From Phycisphaerae bacterium (GTDB lineage: Bacteria > Planctomycetota > Phycisphaerae > Phycisphaerales > UBA1924), in the NCBI GenBank assembly GCA_016794945.1, contig JAEUIX010000205.1, positions 1-7,529 of the forward strand: a DNA stretch of 7,529 nucleotides. The letters are read 5' to 3'. Below are positions 1-6,006 of the stretch, one piece after another. The notes beneath the pieces are model-generated. The model was not told the DNA's origin, made no database searches, and worked only from the letters and a program-made list of their open reading frames with translations. The position numbers and the translations under genes were made by a program. The stretch's first letter is position 1. Each line of letters starts with the position of its first letter.

Positions 1-743
1 CGCAGGGCCGACGCGTCGGCGGTGAGGGCGTCGATGCGGGCGACGAGTTGCTCCATCGCGGAGCGGCTGCGCTGGGGCGGCTCGCGGAGCGTCCTGGCGA
101 GCGATTCGAGTTCGGCGGCGACCGCCTCGCAGGCCGGCGCGAGTTCGGCGGCGAGCGCATCGGCGATGGGCGCTGCGCGGTCCGTAGGCTGGGTCGGGGC
201 GGGAATCGGCGCGGGGGTCGGTGCGGGGGTCGGTGTTGGCGCCGGGGTGGGCGCGGGAGCGGGGTTCGTCGGCGTGGGCGCGCCGGGGCGCGCGGACGAA
301 GGCCCGGGGTTCGACATCGGCGGTCGCGGCTGAGTCGAACGGGGCGTCGTGAGGGATGTCGGTGTCGTGACGGGCGCGGGCGTCGCGCCCGCGGAGCGCG
401 GCCCGGATGCGCCGGACGTCTTGTAGACGGCGCCGACGTTGAGGTAGCCGAACCAGACCGCGACGGTTGCGAGCACCAGGAGCATGCCGCCGTTGGCGGC
501 GGTGTCGCGCTTGCCGAAGACGAAGTAGCAGCCGGCGCCGATGCCGCCGGCGATGGCCAGCGTCACCGCGCCGATGGTGACGTGCGTCCAGATGAGTTTC
601 TCCCAGTTGACGGCGATGCCGGGTCCGAGCGTCGAGGCGAAGTTGGCGACGCCGAGCACGCGCCACACGAGCATGCCGATCATCGCCAGCGCGGTCAGGA
701 GCACGATGGGCGCCAGGGTGAAGCCGCGGTGGTGGGGAGTCAT
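1..743 (-). CDS. membrane protein with three N-terminal helices and a Pro/Ala/Thr-rich linker (3' end missing)
   Basis: An open frame runs from ATG at 743 to the left edge without a stop (247 codons seen). I do not recognise the family. Three hydrophobic segments lie at about residues 9-33, 54-77 and 86-106, each followed or preceded by charged residues. A low-complexity Pro/Ala/Thr/Ser linker spans about 110-187, with a PAPT-type repeat at 161-184. A helical, charged Ala/Leu/Glu-rich segment from about 189 onward may form a coiled coil. The start is supported by a GGAGG SD five bases upstream. The N-terminus (HHRGFTLAP then a hydrophobic run) resembles a type IV prepilin cleavage site, but the usual Glu at +5 is absent, and two further helices make a pilin role doubtful. 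It lies 110 bases downstream of thrS on the same strand and may be partly co-transcribed, although it has its own promoter-like box. Function is unknown; a membrane-anchored scaffold or envelope protein is a guess. Confidence 0.8.
   Translation of the reverse strand, partial: MTPHHRGFTLAPIVLLTALAMIGMLVWRVLGVANFASTLGPGIAVNWEKLIWTHVTIGAVTLAIAGGIGAGCYFVFGKRDTAANGGMLLVLATVAVWFGYLNVGAVYKTSGASGPRSAGATPAPVTTPTSLTTPRSTQPRPPMSNPGPSSARPGAPTPTNPAPAPTPAPTPTPAPTPAPIPAPTQPTDRAAPIADALAAELAPACEAVAAELESLARTLREPPQRSRSAMEQLVARIDALTADASAL
192..263 (-). repeat. in-frame Pro-Ala-Pro-Thr coding repeat
   Basis: Inside the left membrane protein gene, codons 161-184 encode alternating Pro with Ala or Thr (PAPTPAPTPTPAPTPAPI type). 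The DNA shows imperfect repeats of a CCGACCCCCGC-like unit. This is a typical extended spacer between a membrane anchor and a distal domain; its length may vary between strains by slippage. Confidence 0.6.
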
Positions 744-748
744 GGGGG

Positions 749-768
749 CCTCCGGGCAGAGCAATGTA
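749..768 (-). promoter_or_regulatory. promoter -10-like box and SD of the left membrane protein gene
   Basis: Read on the minus strand, TACATT (768-763; matches TATAAT at four positions) is followed by GGAGG at 753-749, five bases before ATG 743. The SD fixes the start. The -10 call rests on similarity and position only, and no convincing -35 was found. Confidence 0.4.
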
Positions 769-853
769 CCGGCGTCATGGGGCCGAGTGGTTGGATTCTG
801 GGCTGCCGGGTCGGTACCCCGGGCGGTCGATCGGACGCCGGAGCGCGGACCGC

Positions 854-3001
854 TCAGCCGGGCCGAGCGCTGAGGCCGGCGCTGCGCGAGGCGATCTCGT
901 GCCGGATGGCGGCGACGAAGGCGTCCAGCGGCATGCCGCCGGCGTCCTTGTCCTGGCCGCGGAGGCGGACCGAGACGCTGTTGCTCTCGGCGTCGCGCGG
1001 GCCGACGACGAGCAGGTAGGGGATCTTCCACTCGAGGGCGGACTTGATCTTGCCCTGGATGCGGTCGCCGGAGAGGTCGGCGGTGGCGCGGACGCCGGCG
1101 GCCTTGAGGGCGCTGAGCACCTTCTGTGCGTAGTCGTTGCTCTTGTCGCTGATGGGCAGCACGCGGGCCTGCTCGGGGCTCAGCCAGGTGGGGAAGGCGC
1201 CGGCGAAATGCTCGATGAGCACGCCGCAGAACCGCTCCATGGATCCGAACGGCGCGCGGTGGATCATCACGGGGCGGTGCTCGGCGTTGTCGGGGCCGAT
1301 GTAGGAGAGGCCGAAGCGCACGGGCAGGTTGTAATCGACCTGCACGGTGCCGAGCTGCCACTCGCGCCCGATGACGTCCTTGACCACGAAGTCGATCTTG
1401 GGGCCGTAGAAGGCCGCCTCGCCCGGCTCCTCGCTGAAGGGCACGCCGAGGGTGCGGGCGGCGTCGCGGCAGGCCTGCTCGGCCTTGTCCCAGTTGCGGG
1501 CGTCGCCGATGTACTTCTTGCTGTCGGGGTCGCGCAGGCCGACGCGGACGCGGTAGTCCTTCATGCCCAGCACGCCGAAGATGGTCTTGACCAGCGACAG
1601 GCAGCCGAGCAGTTCGGGGCCGACCTGCTCCTCGGTGCAGAACAGGTGGGCGTCGTCCTGGGTGAAGCCGCGCACGCGGGTCATGCCGCCGATCTCGCCC
1701 GACTGCTCCCAGCGGTAGACGGTGCCGAACTCGGCGAGGCGGACGGGCAGGTCGCGGTAGGAGTGCTGCTGGCTGGCGAAGATCTTGATGTGGTGGGGGC
1801 AGTTCATCGGCTTGAGCAGGTAGCCGGAGATGTCGCCCTTGTCGAGGCGGTTGGCCAGTTCGCCGCAGGAGCACCCCTCGCTCGCCAGCGCGTCGAGGGT
1901 TTCGCGCTCCACGACGGGCGGGTACTGGGCGTCCTTGTAGTAGGGGAAGTGGCCGCTGGTGCGGTAGAGATCGAGCTTGCCGATGTGCGGGGTGAAGACC
2001 TGGAAGTAGCCCTGCTTGCGCAGCTCCTCGCTGATGAAGGTCTGCAGCTCCTGGCGCACCACCGCGCCGGCGGGCGCCCAGAGGATGAGCCCCTGGCCGA
2101 CCATCTCGTCGATGTGGAACAGGCGGAGCTGCTTGCCGATGACGCGGTGGTCGCGCTCGCGGGCCGCGGCGAGCTGCTGCTGGTGGGCCTCGAGCTCGGC
2201 CTGCGAGCCGAAGGCGGTGCCGTAGACGCGGGTGAGGCGGTCGGAGTTCTCGTCGCCGTGCCAGTAGCTGGAGGCCAGCGACATGACCTTGGCGGCGCCG
2301 ATGCGGCCGGTGCTGGGCACGTGGGGTCCGCGGCAGAGGTCCTCCCAGTTCCGCCCCGGGGTTCCGGTGGCGTAGAACGAGAGCTTCGCGTCGGCGGGCA
2401 GGTTCATGGCCAGGCCGGCGCCGAAGGCGGTCTGCTCGGTAACGACCTTGCTGACGATGCCCTTCTCGGGGGCATCGTGCGGGGCCAGGGCGCGCAGGGC
2501 GTTGTCAACCTTGTACTTGTTGCCCTCGCCGGTGAGTTTGAGCATGCCCTCGGAGGCGTCGAGGTCGTAGCGGGTGAAGGGGCGGTCCTCGGCGATGATC
2601 CTCTGCATCTCGGCGTCGATGGCCGCGAAGTCGCTCTCCTTGAGCGGTCGGTTGTCCGGGAAGCGGATGTCGTAGTAGAAGCCGGTGGCCAGGGGCGGGC
2701 CGTAGACCAGTTGGGCCTGGGGCACCAGTCGCTGGATGGCCTCGGCCATGACGTGGGCGGCGGAGTGGCGGACCAGCAGCAGGGCGTCGGGGTCGACCGA
2801 GCCGTCGCGCTGCTTGTAGGTGACGATGCTGACCTTGGCGTCGCGGTCGATGACGGCCGAGAGGTCGGCGACTTTGCCGTCGATCTTGACGCCCAGGGCG
2901 TCCTTGGCCAGGCGGGGGCCGATGCTCTCGGCCACCTGGCGGCCGGAGACGGGGCCGGGGAATGACTTGGTCTTGCCGTCGGGAAGGGTGATGGTGGGCA
3001 T
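854..3001 (-). CDS. thrS: threonyl-tRNA synthetase (ThrRS), class II
   Basis: Cytosolic enzyme that activates threonine with ATP and charges tRNA-Thr. The product is 715 aa against 642 in E. coli. In order: TGS domain (about 1-62); second N-terminal editing domain with HxxxH (H79, H83) and CxxxH (C223, H227), which clears Ser-tRNA-Thr; class II core from about 295 with motif 1 (about 309-339), motif 2 (R430 in YRWEQSG, then RVRGFTQDDAH) and motif 3 (IHRAPFGSMERF, 580-591); C-terminal anticodon-binding domain (about 610-710). The catalytic zinc ligands are C401, H452 and H581. The start MPTITLPDGK is chosen because it begins the TGS domain; the frame stays open upstream to 3757 only as an antisense shadow of the 3327-3896 gene. 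The SD is weak (AGG at 3013-3011). Odd point: about 25 extra residues at 362-393, including C377 and C379, just before the first zinc ligand. A threonine-codon leader peptide and terminator precede the gene and suggest attenuation control. Confidence 0.97.
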   Translation of the reverse strand: MPTITLPDGKTKSFPGPVSGRQVAESIGPRLAKDALGVKIDGKVADLSAVIDRDAKVSIVTYKQRDGSVDPDALLLVRHSAAHVMAEAIQRLVPQAQLVYGPPLATGFYYDIRFPDNRPLKESDFAAIDAEMQRIIAEDRPFTRYDLDASEGMLKLTGEGNKYKVDNALRALAPHDAPEKGIVSKVVTEQTAFGAGLAMNLPADAKLSFYATGTPGRNWEDLCRGPHVPSTGRIGAAKVMSLASSYWHGDENSDRLTRVYGTAFGSQAELEAHQQQLAAARERDHRVIGKQLRLFHIDEMVGQGLILWAPAGAVVRQELQTFISEELRKQGYFQVFTPHIGKLDLYRTSGHFPYYKDAQYPPVVERETLDALASEGCSCGELANRLDKGDISGYLLKPMNCPHHIKIFASQQHSYRDLPVRLAEFGTVYRWEQSGEIGGMTRVRGFTQDDAHLFCTEEQVGPELLGCLSLVKTIFGVLGMKDYRVRVGLRDPDSKKYIGDARNWDKAEQACRDAARTLGVPFSEEPGEAAFYGPKIDFVVKDVIGREWQLGTVQVDYNLPVRFGLSYIGPDNAEHRPVMIHRAPFGSMERFCGVLIEHFAGAFPTWLSPEQARVLPISDKSNDYAQKVLSALKAAGVRATADLSGDRIQGKIKSALEWKIPYLLVVGPRDAESNSVSVRLRGQDKDAGGMPLDAFVAAIRHEIASRSAGLSARPG

Positions 3002-3079
3002 GGGTGCGGACCTGGGCGTTTCAGTGGTTCGGTGGGGCAAGGCGGGCGGGGGAGGGATCGGTCGGGGGCGGGGCTGGAG

Positions 3080-3114
3080 GGTAAACAAAGCAGCCCGGCT
3101 GGTGGGCCGGGCTG
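3080..3114 (-). terminator. intrinsic terminator / attenuator hairpin ahead of thrS
   Basis: On the minus strand CAGCCCGGC (3114-3106), loop CCACCA (3105-3100) and GCCGGGCTG (3099-3091) form a perfect 9-bp stem with eight G:C pairs. It is followed at once by CTTTGTTTACC (3090-3080), six T in the first eight bases, which stands out in this GC-rich DNA. The T tract lies only on the minus-strand side, so it acts toward thrS and not toward the plus-strand genes. No gene except the leader ORF ends upstream of it, which fits an attenuator better than an ordinary gene-end terminator. Confidence 0.75.
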
Positions 3115-3158
3115 ATGGGGGTCTGGTCGGTCGGCGGCTGCCGGCGTGGCCGCGCTGG

Positions 3159-3200
3159 TCAGGAGGGCGTCGTCGTGGTGGTGGTGCGGCGGGCGAACAT
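3159..3200 (-). CDS. threonine-rich leader peptide of thrS (13 aa)
   Basis: ATG at 3200-3198, stop TGA at 3161-3159; the product is MFARRTTTTTTPS. The Thr run is ACC ACC ACC ACG ACG ACG (3185-3168). An in-frame TAG at 3212-3210 closes the frame, and no other start codon lies between it and the ATG, so the ORF boundaries are unambiguous. It is in a different frame from thrS. It is probably a sensor whose translation speed reports tRNA-Thr charging, not a functional peptide. There is no SD; a -10-like box ends six bases upstream, which suggests translation from the very 5' end of the mRNA. Six identical-residue codons in 13, placed before a terminator and thrS, make chance unlikely, although trinucleotide repeats do arise in GC-rich DNA. 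Confidence 0.75.
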   Translation of the reverse strand: MFARRTTTTTTPS

Positions 3201-3206
3201 CGCTGA

Positions 3207-3212
3207 ATGCTA
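3207..3212 (-). promoter_or_regulatory. -10-like box for the thrS leader transcript
   Basis: TAGCAT (3212-3207, minus strand) matches TATAAT at four positions and fits TANNNT. Six bases separate it from ATG 3200, so a start about seven bases downstream would fall on the ATG itself. No clear -35 was found in the C-rich upstream DNA. Confidence 0.5.
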
Positions 3213-3326
3213 GGTCGGCCGGGGGCGGGGGCGGCTTGAGCGGCCGGGGCTTGTGCTCCCGGGGCGGGTGCGGTAGCGTTTCGACGCTCGCGGCGGGTGT
3301 GGCCGGGGCGGAACGGAGCGTGCGTC

Positions 3327-3896
3327 ATGGCTCGGAAGCACCTGGCGGGCGTTGGACTCGTGTTCGCGGGGTTGATGGTCGGAGCGGCGATGGTGGGGGC
3401 CCAGCCGACCCCGGCGGAGCGGGCCGTACCCAAGGCGGCGGACCGTTCGTCGTTGGAGAAGTTGGCCTTCCTGACGGGCACGTGGACGGGGGCGATGGGC
3501 AAGGACGCGGTGGAGGAGACCTGGAGCGTGCCCCGCGGCGACACGATCGTGGGCATGTTCCGCTGGCAACTGCAGGACGGGACGACCAGCATGTACGAAC
3601 TGCTGGCGATCCGGGCCGAGGCGGCGGGGCCGACGCTTCGGCTGCGGCACTTCGACGGGTCGTTCGAGCCGTGGAAGGCCGAGGCTGGCGGCGTGGCGGC
3701 GATGCCGGCGACGGTGCTGGAGCCGGGGCGGGTGGTGTTCACCACGGAGGGGGACAAGGGCGGCCTGACGTCGGTGGAGTATCACAGCCCGACGGCCGAC
3801 GAGCTTCGGATCACCGTGAACTTCCGGCAGGCCGGGCGGGAACCGTTGAAATTCACGCTGAAGCGGGCGGCGTTGCGGGCGGGTTCGGGCGGCTGA
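3327..3896 (+). CDS. secreted DUF6265-like protein
   Basis: The product is 189 aa. Residues 1-25 look like a signal peptide: MARKH, a hydrophobic stretch 6-24, and a likely cut after VGA25. The mature part carries the pattern I associate with DUF6265: LTGTW (49-53), EETW (63-66), GMFR (76-79), YELL (90-93) and LRLRHF (104-109), followed by a beta-rich remainder. These proteins are predicted small beta-barrel-like domains exported from the cytoplasm; the biochemical role is not known, and ligand binding is only a guess. ATG 3327 is chosen over the in-frame start at 3297 because it begins the signal peptide and has GGAG at 3315-3318, eight bases upstream. It diverges from the thrS leader. The family assignment is from memory of its motifs; without a profile search it is likely but not proven. 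Confidence 0.85.
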   Translation: MARKHLAGVGLVFAGLMVGAAMVGAQPTPAERAVPKAADRSSLEKLAFLTGTWTGAMGKDAVEETWSVPRGDTIVGMFRWQLQDGTTSMYELLAIRAEAAGPTLRLRHFDGSFEPWKAEAGGVAAMPATVLEPGRVVFTTEGDKGGLTSVEYHSPTADELRITVNFRQAGREPLKFTLKRAALRAGSGG

Positions 3897-3902
3897 AGCC
3901 GG

Positions 3903-3908
3903 TACGAT
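3903..3908 (+). promoter_or_regulatory. possible -10 box for nrdR
   Basis: TACGAT matches TATAAT at four positions and lies seven bases after the stop of the preceding gene, 36 bases before the nrdR GTG. A start near 3915 would give a 5' UTR of about 30 bases. No convincing -35 was found. Co-transcription from the upstream gene is equally possible. Confidence 0.3.
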
Positions 3909-3944
3909 GGTGCGGCGGCCGCGCAGGCCCCGCCGAGCCGACGC

Positions 3945-4433
3945 GTGATCTGCCCCTACTGCGGACATAACGACGACAAGGTGATCGACTCGCGAGCGAG
4001 CGACGCGGGGAAGGTGATCCGGCGGCGGCGGCAGTGCCTGAAGTGCGCCAAGCGGTTCACGACGTACGAGCGGGTGGAGGAGACGTCGCGGGTGCTGGTG
4101 GTGAAGCGGGACGGGACGCGGGTGCCGTTCAACCGGGAGAACATCGTGCGCGGGGTTCAGGCGGCGTGCGGGAAGCGGCCGATCCCCGAGGAGGCCAAGT
4201 CGCGCCTGGTGGACGAGGTGGAGGAGACGGTGCACCGGGAGTACGAGCGGGAGGTCCCGAGCCGGGCGATCGGGGAGCTGGTGTGCGAGAAGCTGAAGCA
4301 CCTGGACGAGGTGGCGTACATCCGGTTCGCCAGCGAGTACCACCGGTTCAAGGACCTGGGTGAGATGGCGCAGGAGATGGCGGAGCTGAAGGAGCGGGTG
4401 AAGGACGGCAAGGAGCAGGCCCGGCTGTTCTAG
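3945..4433 (+). CDS. nrdR: transcriptional repressor NrdR of ribonucleotide reductase genes
   Basis: Full-length NrdR (162 aa; the family is about 150-165). It is a cytosolic DNA-binding protein that senses ATP/dATP and represses nrd operons. The N-terminal zinc ribbon has C3, C6, C31 and C34 (CPYC and CLKC) with the family DSR (15-17) and basic RRRRQC stretch. An ATP-cone domain follows from about 48 to 138, with VVKRDG and VPFNREN near its start. The C-terminus is charged and helical (MAQEMAELKERVK). The start is GTG 3945, so the protein begins MICPYCG as the family does. There is no strong SD. No nrd genes are in the window, so its targets lie elsewhere. It starts 48 bases after the DUF6265-like gene and may share its transcript. 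Confidence 0.97.
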   Translation: MICPYCGHNDDKVIDSRASDAGKVIRRRRQCLKCAKRFTTYERVEETSRVLVVKRDGTRVPFNRENIVRGVQAACGKRPIPEEAKSRLVDEVEETVHREYEREVPSRAIGELVCEKLKHLDEVAYIRFASEYHRFKDLGEMAQEMAELKERVKDGKEQARLF

Positions 4434-4498
4434 CCGGCTGCGGGCGGAGCGGGGGGCCTGGGGTGCGCGTGGGGCGGGACGCCGGGGTGGGCGTGCTC

Positions 4499-4504
4499 TA
4501 CACT
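4499..4504 (+). promoter_or_regulatory. -10-like box directly ahead of scoA (leaderless start)
   Basis: TACACT (four matches to TATAAT) is followed by CCCGGCC and ATG 4512. There is no SD. Transcription starting about seven bases after the box would begin at the ATG. A weak -35-like GGGACG lies at 4476-4481, 17 bases upstream. Confidence 0.5.
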
Positions 4505-4511
4505 CCCGGCC

Positions 4512-5333
4512 ATGTCGAGCAAGAAGGTGTACGGCACGCCGGCCGAAGCGTTCGCGGATCTGCGGCAGCGCGGGGTGCTGCGCGACGGCATCACGGTGAT
4601 GACGGGCGGCTTCGGGCTGTGCGGGCTGCCGGAGAACCTGATCGTGGCGCTGCGCGACTCGGGGGTGAAGGGCCTGACGTGCATCAGCAACAACGCGGGG
4701 GTGGACGACTGGGGGCTGGGGCTGCTGCTCAAGACGCGCCAGATCCGCAAGATGATCTCGTCGTACGTGGGTGAGAACGCCGAGTTCGAGCGGCAGTACC
4801 TGGCGGGCGAGCTGGAGATCGAGTTCAACCCGCAGGGGACGCTGGCCGAGCGCATCCGCGCCGGGGGCGCGGGGATCCCGGCGTTCTACACGGCGACGGG
4901 GGTGGGCACGCCGGTGGCGTCGGGCAAGGAGATCCGGGAGTTCTACCGCCCGGGCGACGACACGGCGCACCACAACCGCAAGCCGGCGGTGGAGGGCACG
5001 TTCGCGCAGACGCAGCAGCGGCTGGCGCCGCCGGAGGCGGGCCGGGCGCAGCGGCGCGAGTACATCCTGGAGACGGGCCTGTTCGCCGACCTGGCGCTGG
5101 TCAAGGCGTGGAAGGCCGACGAGTTCGGCAACCTGGTGTTCCGCAAGACGGCGCGGAACTTCAACGCCATGATGGCGACGGCGGCGAAGTTCGTGATCGC
5201 CGAGGTGGAGCACCTGGCGCCGGTGGGGCAGATCGACCCCGACCACGTGCACGTGCCGGGGAACTACGTGGACCGGATCGTCCGGACCGTGCCGTCGAAG
5301 AAGATCGAGAACCGCACCGTCACCAAGGGCTGA
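4512..5333 (+). CDS. scoA: succinyl-CoA:3-ketoacid CoA-transferase, subunit A
   Basis: Alpha subunit of a family I CoA-transferase that moves CoA from succinyl-CoA to acetoacetate or a related 3-oxoacid, linking ketone-type acids to acetyl-CoA metabolism in the cytosol. The glycine-rich family signature is [13 protein letters not shown] (31-43). FYTATGVGT (125-133), ALVKAWKAD (195-203) and FRKTARNFN (210-218) are typical of SCOT/ScoA proteins. At 273 aa it is longer than the usual 230 or so, because of an insertion of roughly 38 residues (about 145-182) between GKEIREF and EYILE, where relatives have only a few residues. Subunit B follows after 11 bases, so the two form an operon and presumably a heteromer. 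The start ATG has no SD but a -10-like box seven bases upstream. Acetate or another donor or acceptor cannot be excluded. Confidence 0.93.
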   Translation: MSSKKVYGTPAEAFADLRQRGVLRDGITVMTGGFGLCGLPENLIVALRDSGVKGLTCISNNAGVDDWGLGLLLKTRQIRKMISSYVGENAEFERQYLAGELEIEFNPQGTLAERIRAGGAGIPAFYTATGVGTPVASGKEIREFYRPGDDTAHHNRKPAVEGTFAQTQQRLAPPEAGRAQRREYILETGLFADLALVKAWKADEFGNLVFRKTARNFNAMMATAAKFVIAEVEHLAPVGQIDPDHVHVPGNYVDRIVRTVPSKKIENRTVTKG

Positions 5334-5344
5334 GGGCCGAGCGC

Positions 5345-6004
5345 ATGCCGCTGACACGAGACCAGATCCCGATGCGTGCCGCCCAGGAACTGCGCGACGG
5401 GTACATCGTCAACCTGGGCATCGGCATGCCCACGCTGGTGGCCAACCACATCCCCGCGGGCATGGACGTGTGGCTGCAGTCGGAGAACGGCCTCCTGGGC
5501 ATCGGCCCGTTCCCGCGCGAGAGCGAGATCGACGCGGACCTGATCAACGCCGGCAAGCAGACCATCACAGCGCGTCCGGGGGCGAGCTACTTCTCCTCGG
5601 CCGAGTCGTTCGCGATGATCCGCGGCGGGCACATCGACATGTGCATCCTGGGCGCCATGCAGGTGTCGCAGGAGGGCGACATCGCCAACTGGATGATCCC
5701 GGGCAAGATGGTCAAGGGCATGGGCGGGGCGATGGACCTGGTGGCCGGGGTCAACAAGGTGATCGTGGCGATGGAGCACACGGCCAAGGGGGCCGCGAAA
5801 CTGGTGCGGCAGTGCTCGCTGCCGCTGACGGGGCGGCGCTGCATCGATATGGTGATCACCGAGCTGTGCGTGCTGGTGATGGACCCGGCGCGACGGCGCT
5901 TCGTGCTCACGGAACTGGCCCCGGGCACCAGCGTGGACGACGTGCGCAGCGCCACCGAGGCGGAGTTCATCGTGGCCGAGCGCGTGGAGACGATGCGGGT
6001 CTGA
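5345..6004 (+). CDS. scoB: succinyl-CoA:3-ketoacid CoA-transferase, subunit B
   Basis: Beta subunit (219 aa, normal length) carrying the catalytic glutamate. The signature LQSENGLLG (44-52) contains E47, the residue that forms the covalent glutamyl-CoA intermediate in this family. Other family marks are [15 protein letters not shown] (23-37), GGHIDM and [27 protein letters not shown] in the middle, and CIDMVITEL near residue 174. ATG 5345 is chosen because it begins the conserved N-terminus; the open frame upstream of it is a shadow of scoA. GAGG at 5332-5335, overlapping the scoA stop, can serve as SD, so translation is probably coupled to scoA. The two subunits have no thiolase or hydroxybutyrate dehydrogenase gene beside them here. 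Confidence 0.96.
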   Translation: MPLTRDQIPMRAAQELRDGYIVNLGIGMPTLVANHIPAGMDVWLQSENGLLGIGPFPRESEIDADLINAGKQTITARPGASYFSSAESFAMIRGGHIDMCILGAMQVSQEGDIANWMIPGKMVKGMGGAMDLVAGVNKVIVAMEHTAKGAAKLVRQCSLPLTGRRCIDMVITELCVLVMDPARRRFVLTELAPGTSVDDVRSATEAEFIVAERVETMRV

Positions 6005-6006
6005 CC

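Larger units (their letters stand above)
3002..3200 (-). promoter_or_regulatory. thrS 5' leader: predicted threonine attenuator
   Basis: This 199-base leader holds, in transcript order, a 13-codon ORF with six Thr codons in a row (3200-3159), a 44-base G/C-rich spacer (3158-3115), a terminator-like hairpin with a T-rich tail (3114-3080) and 78 bases to the thrS ATG. By analogy with amino-acid operon leaders such as thrL and the pheM leader of pheST, scarcity of charged tRNA-Thr should stall the ribosome in the Thr run and favour read-through into thrS. Possible alternative pairings are GCCGC 3190-3186 with GCGGC 3153-3149, that GCGGC with GCCGC 3138-3134, and GCCGGC 3145-3140 with the 5' arm of the terminator (3112-3106, one bulged C). 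These are short, so the antiterminator is not certain. No T-box consensus was seen. Confidence 0.75.

Noticed and set aside
805..823. Inverted repeat around GGTACC between thrS and the next gene, as a thrS terminator
   Set aside because: Only 4-5 bp stems with no T tract on the minus strand; too weak in this GC-rich DNA.
764..2965. Long plus-strand open frame opposite thrS
   Set aside because: Val/Ala/Gly/Asp-rich shadow translation typical of GC-rich antisense frames; thrS on the other strand has every catalytic residue.
3002..3200. T-box riboswitch ahead of thrS
   Set aside because: No match to the conserved T-box AGGGTGGNACCGCG element or a specifier stem was seen on the minus strand; the Thr-codon ORF explains the region better.
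3275..3288. Small hairpin AGCGT-TTCG-ACGCT in the divergent gap
   Set aside because: A 5-bp stem with no T tail and no clear placement relative to a start; it could be an operator or chance, and I could not support either.
3002..3757. N-terminal extension of thrS by 252 codons in an open frame
   Set aside because: It runs antisense through the well-supported secreted protein gene and across the leader/terminator, is low-complexity, and ThrRS starts naturally at the TGS domain (ATG 3001).
3210..5357. Long minus-strand open frame opposite DUF6265-like, nrdR and scoA
   Set aside because: Arg/Pro/His-rich shadow with no motif, opposite three recognisable genes.
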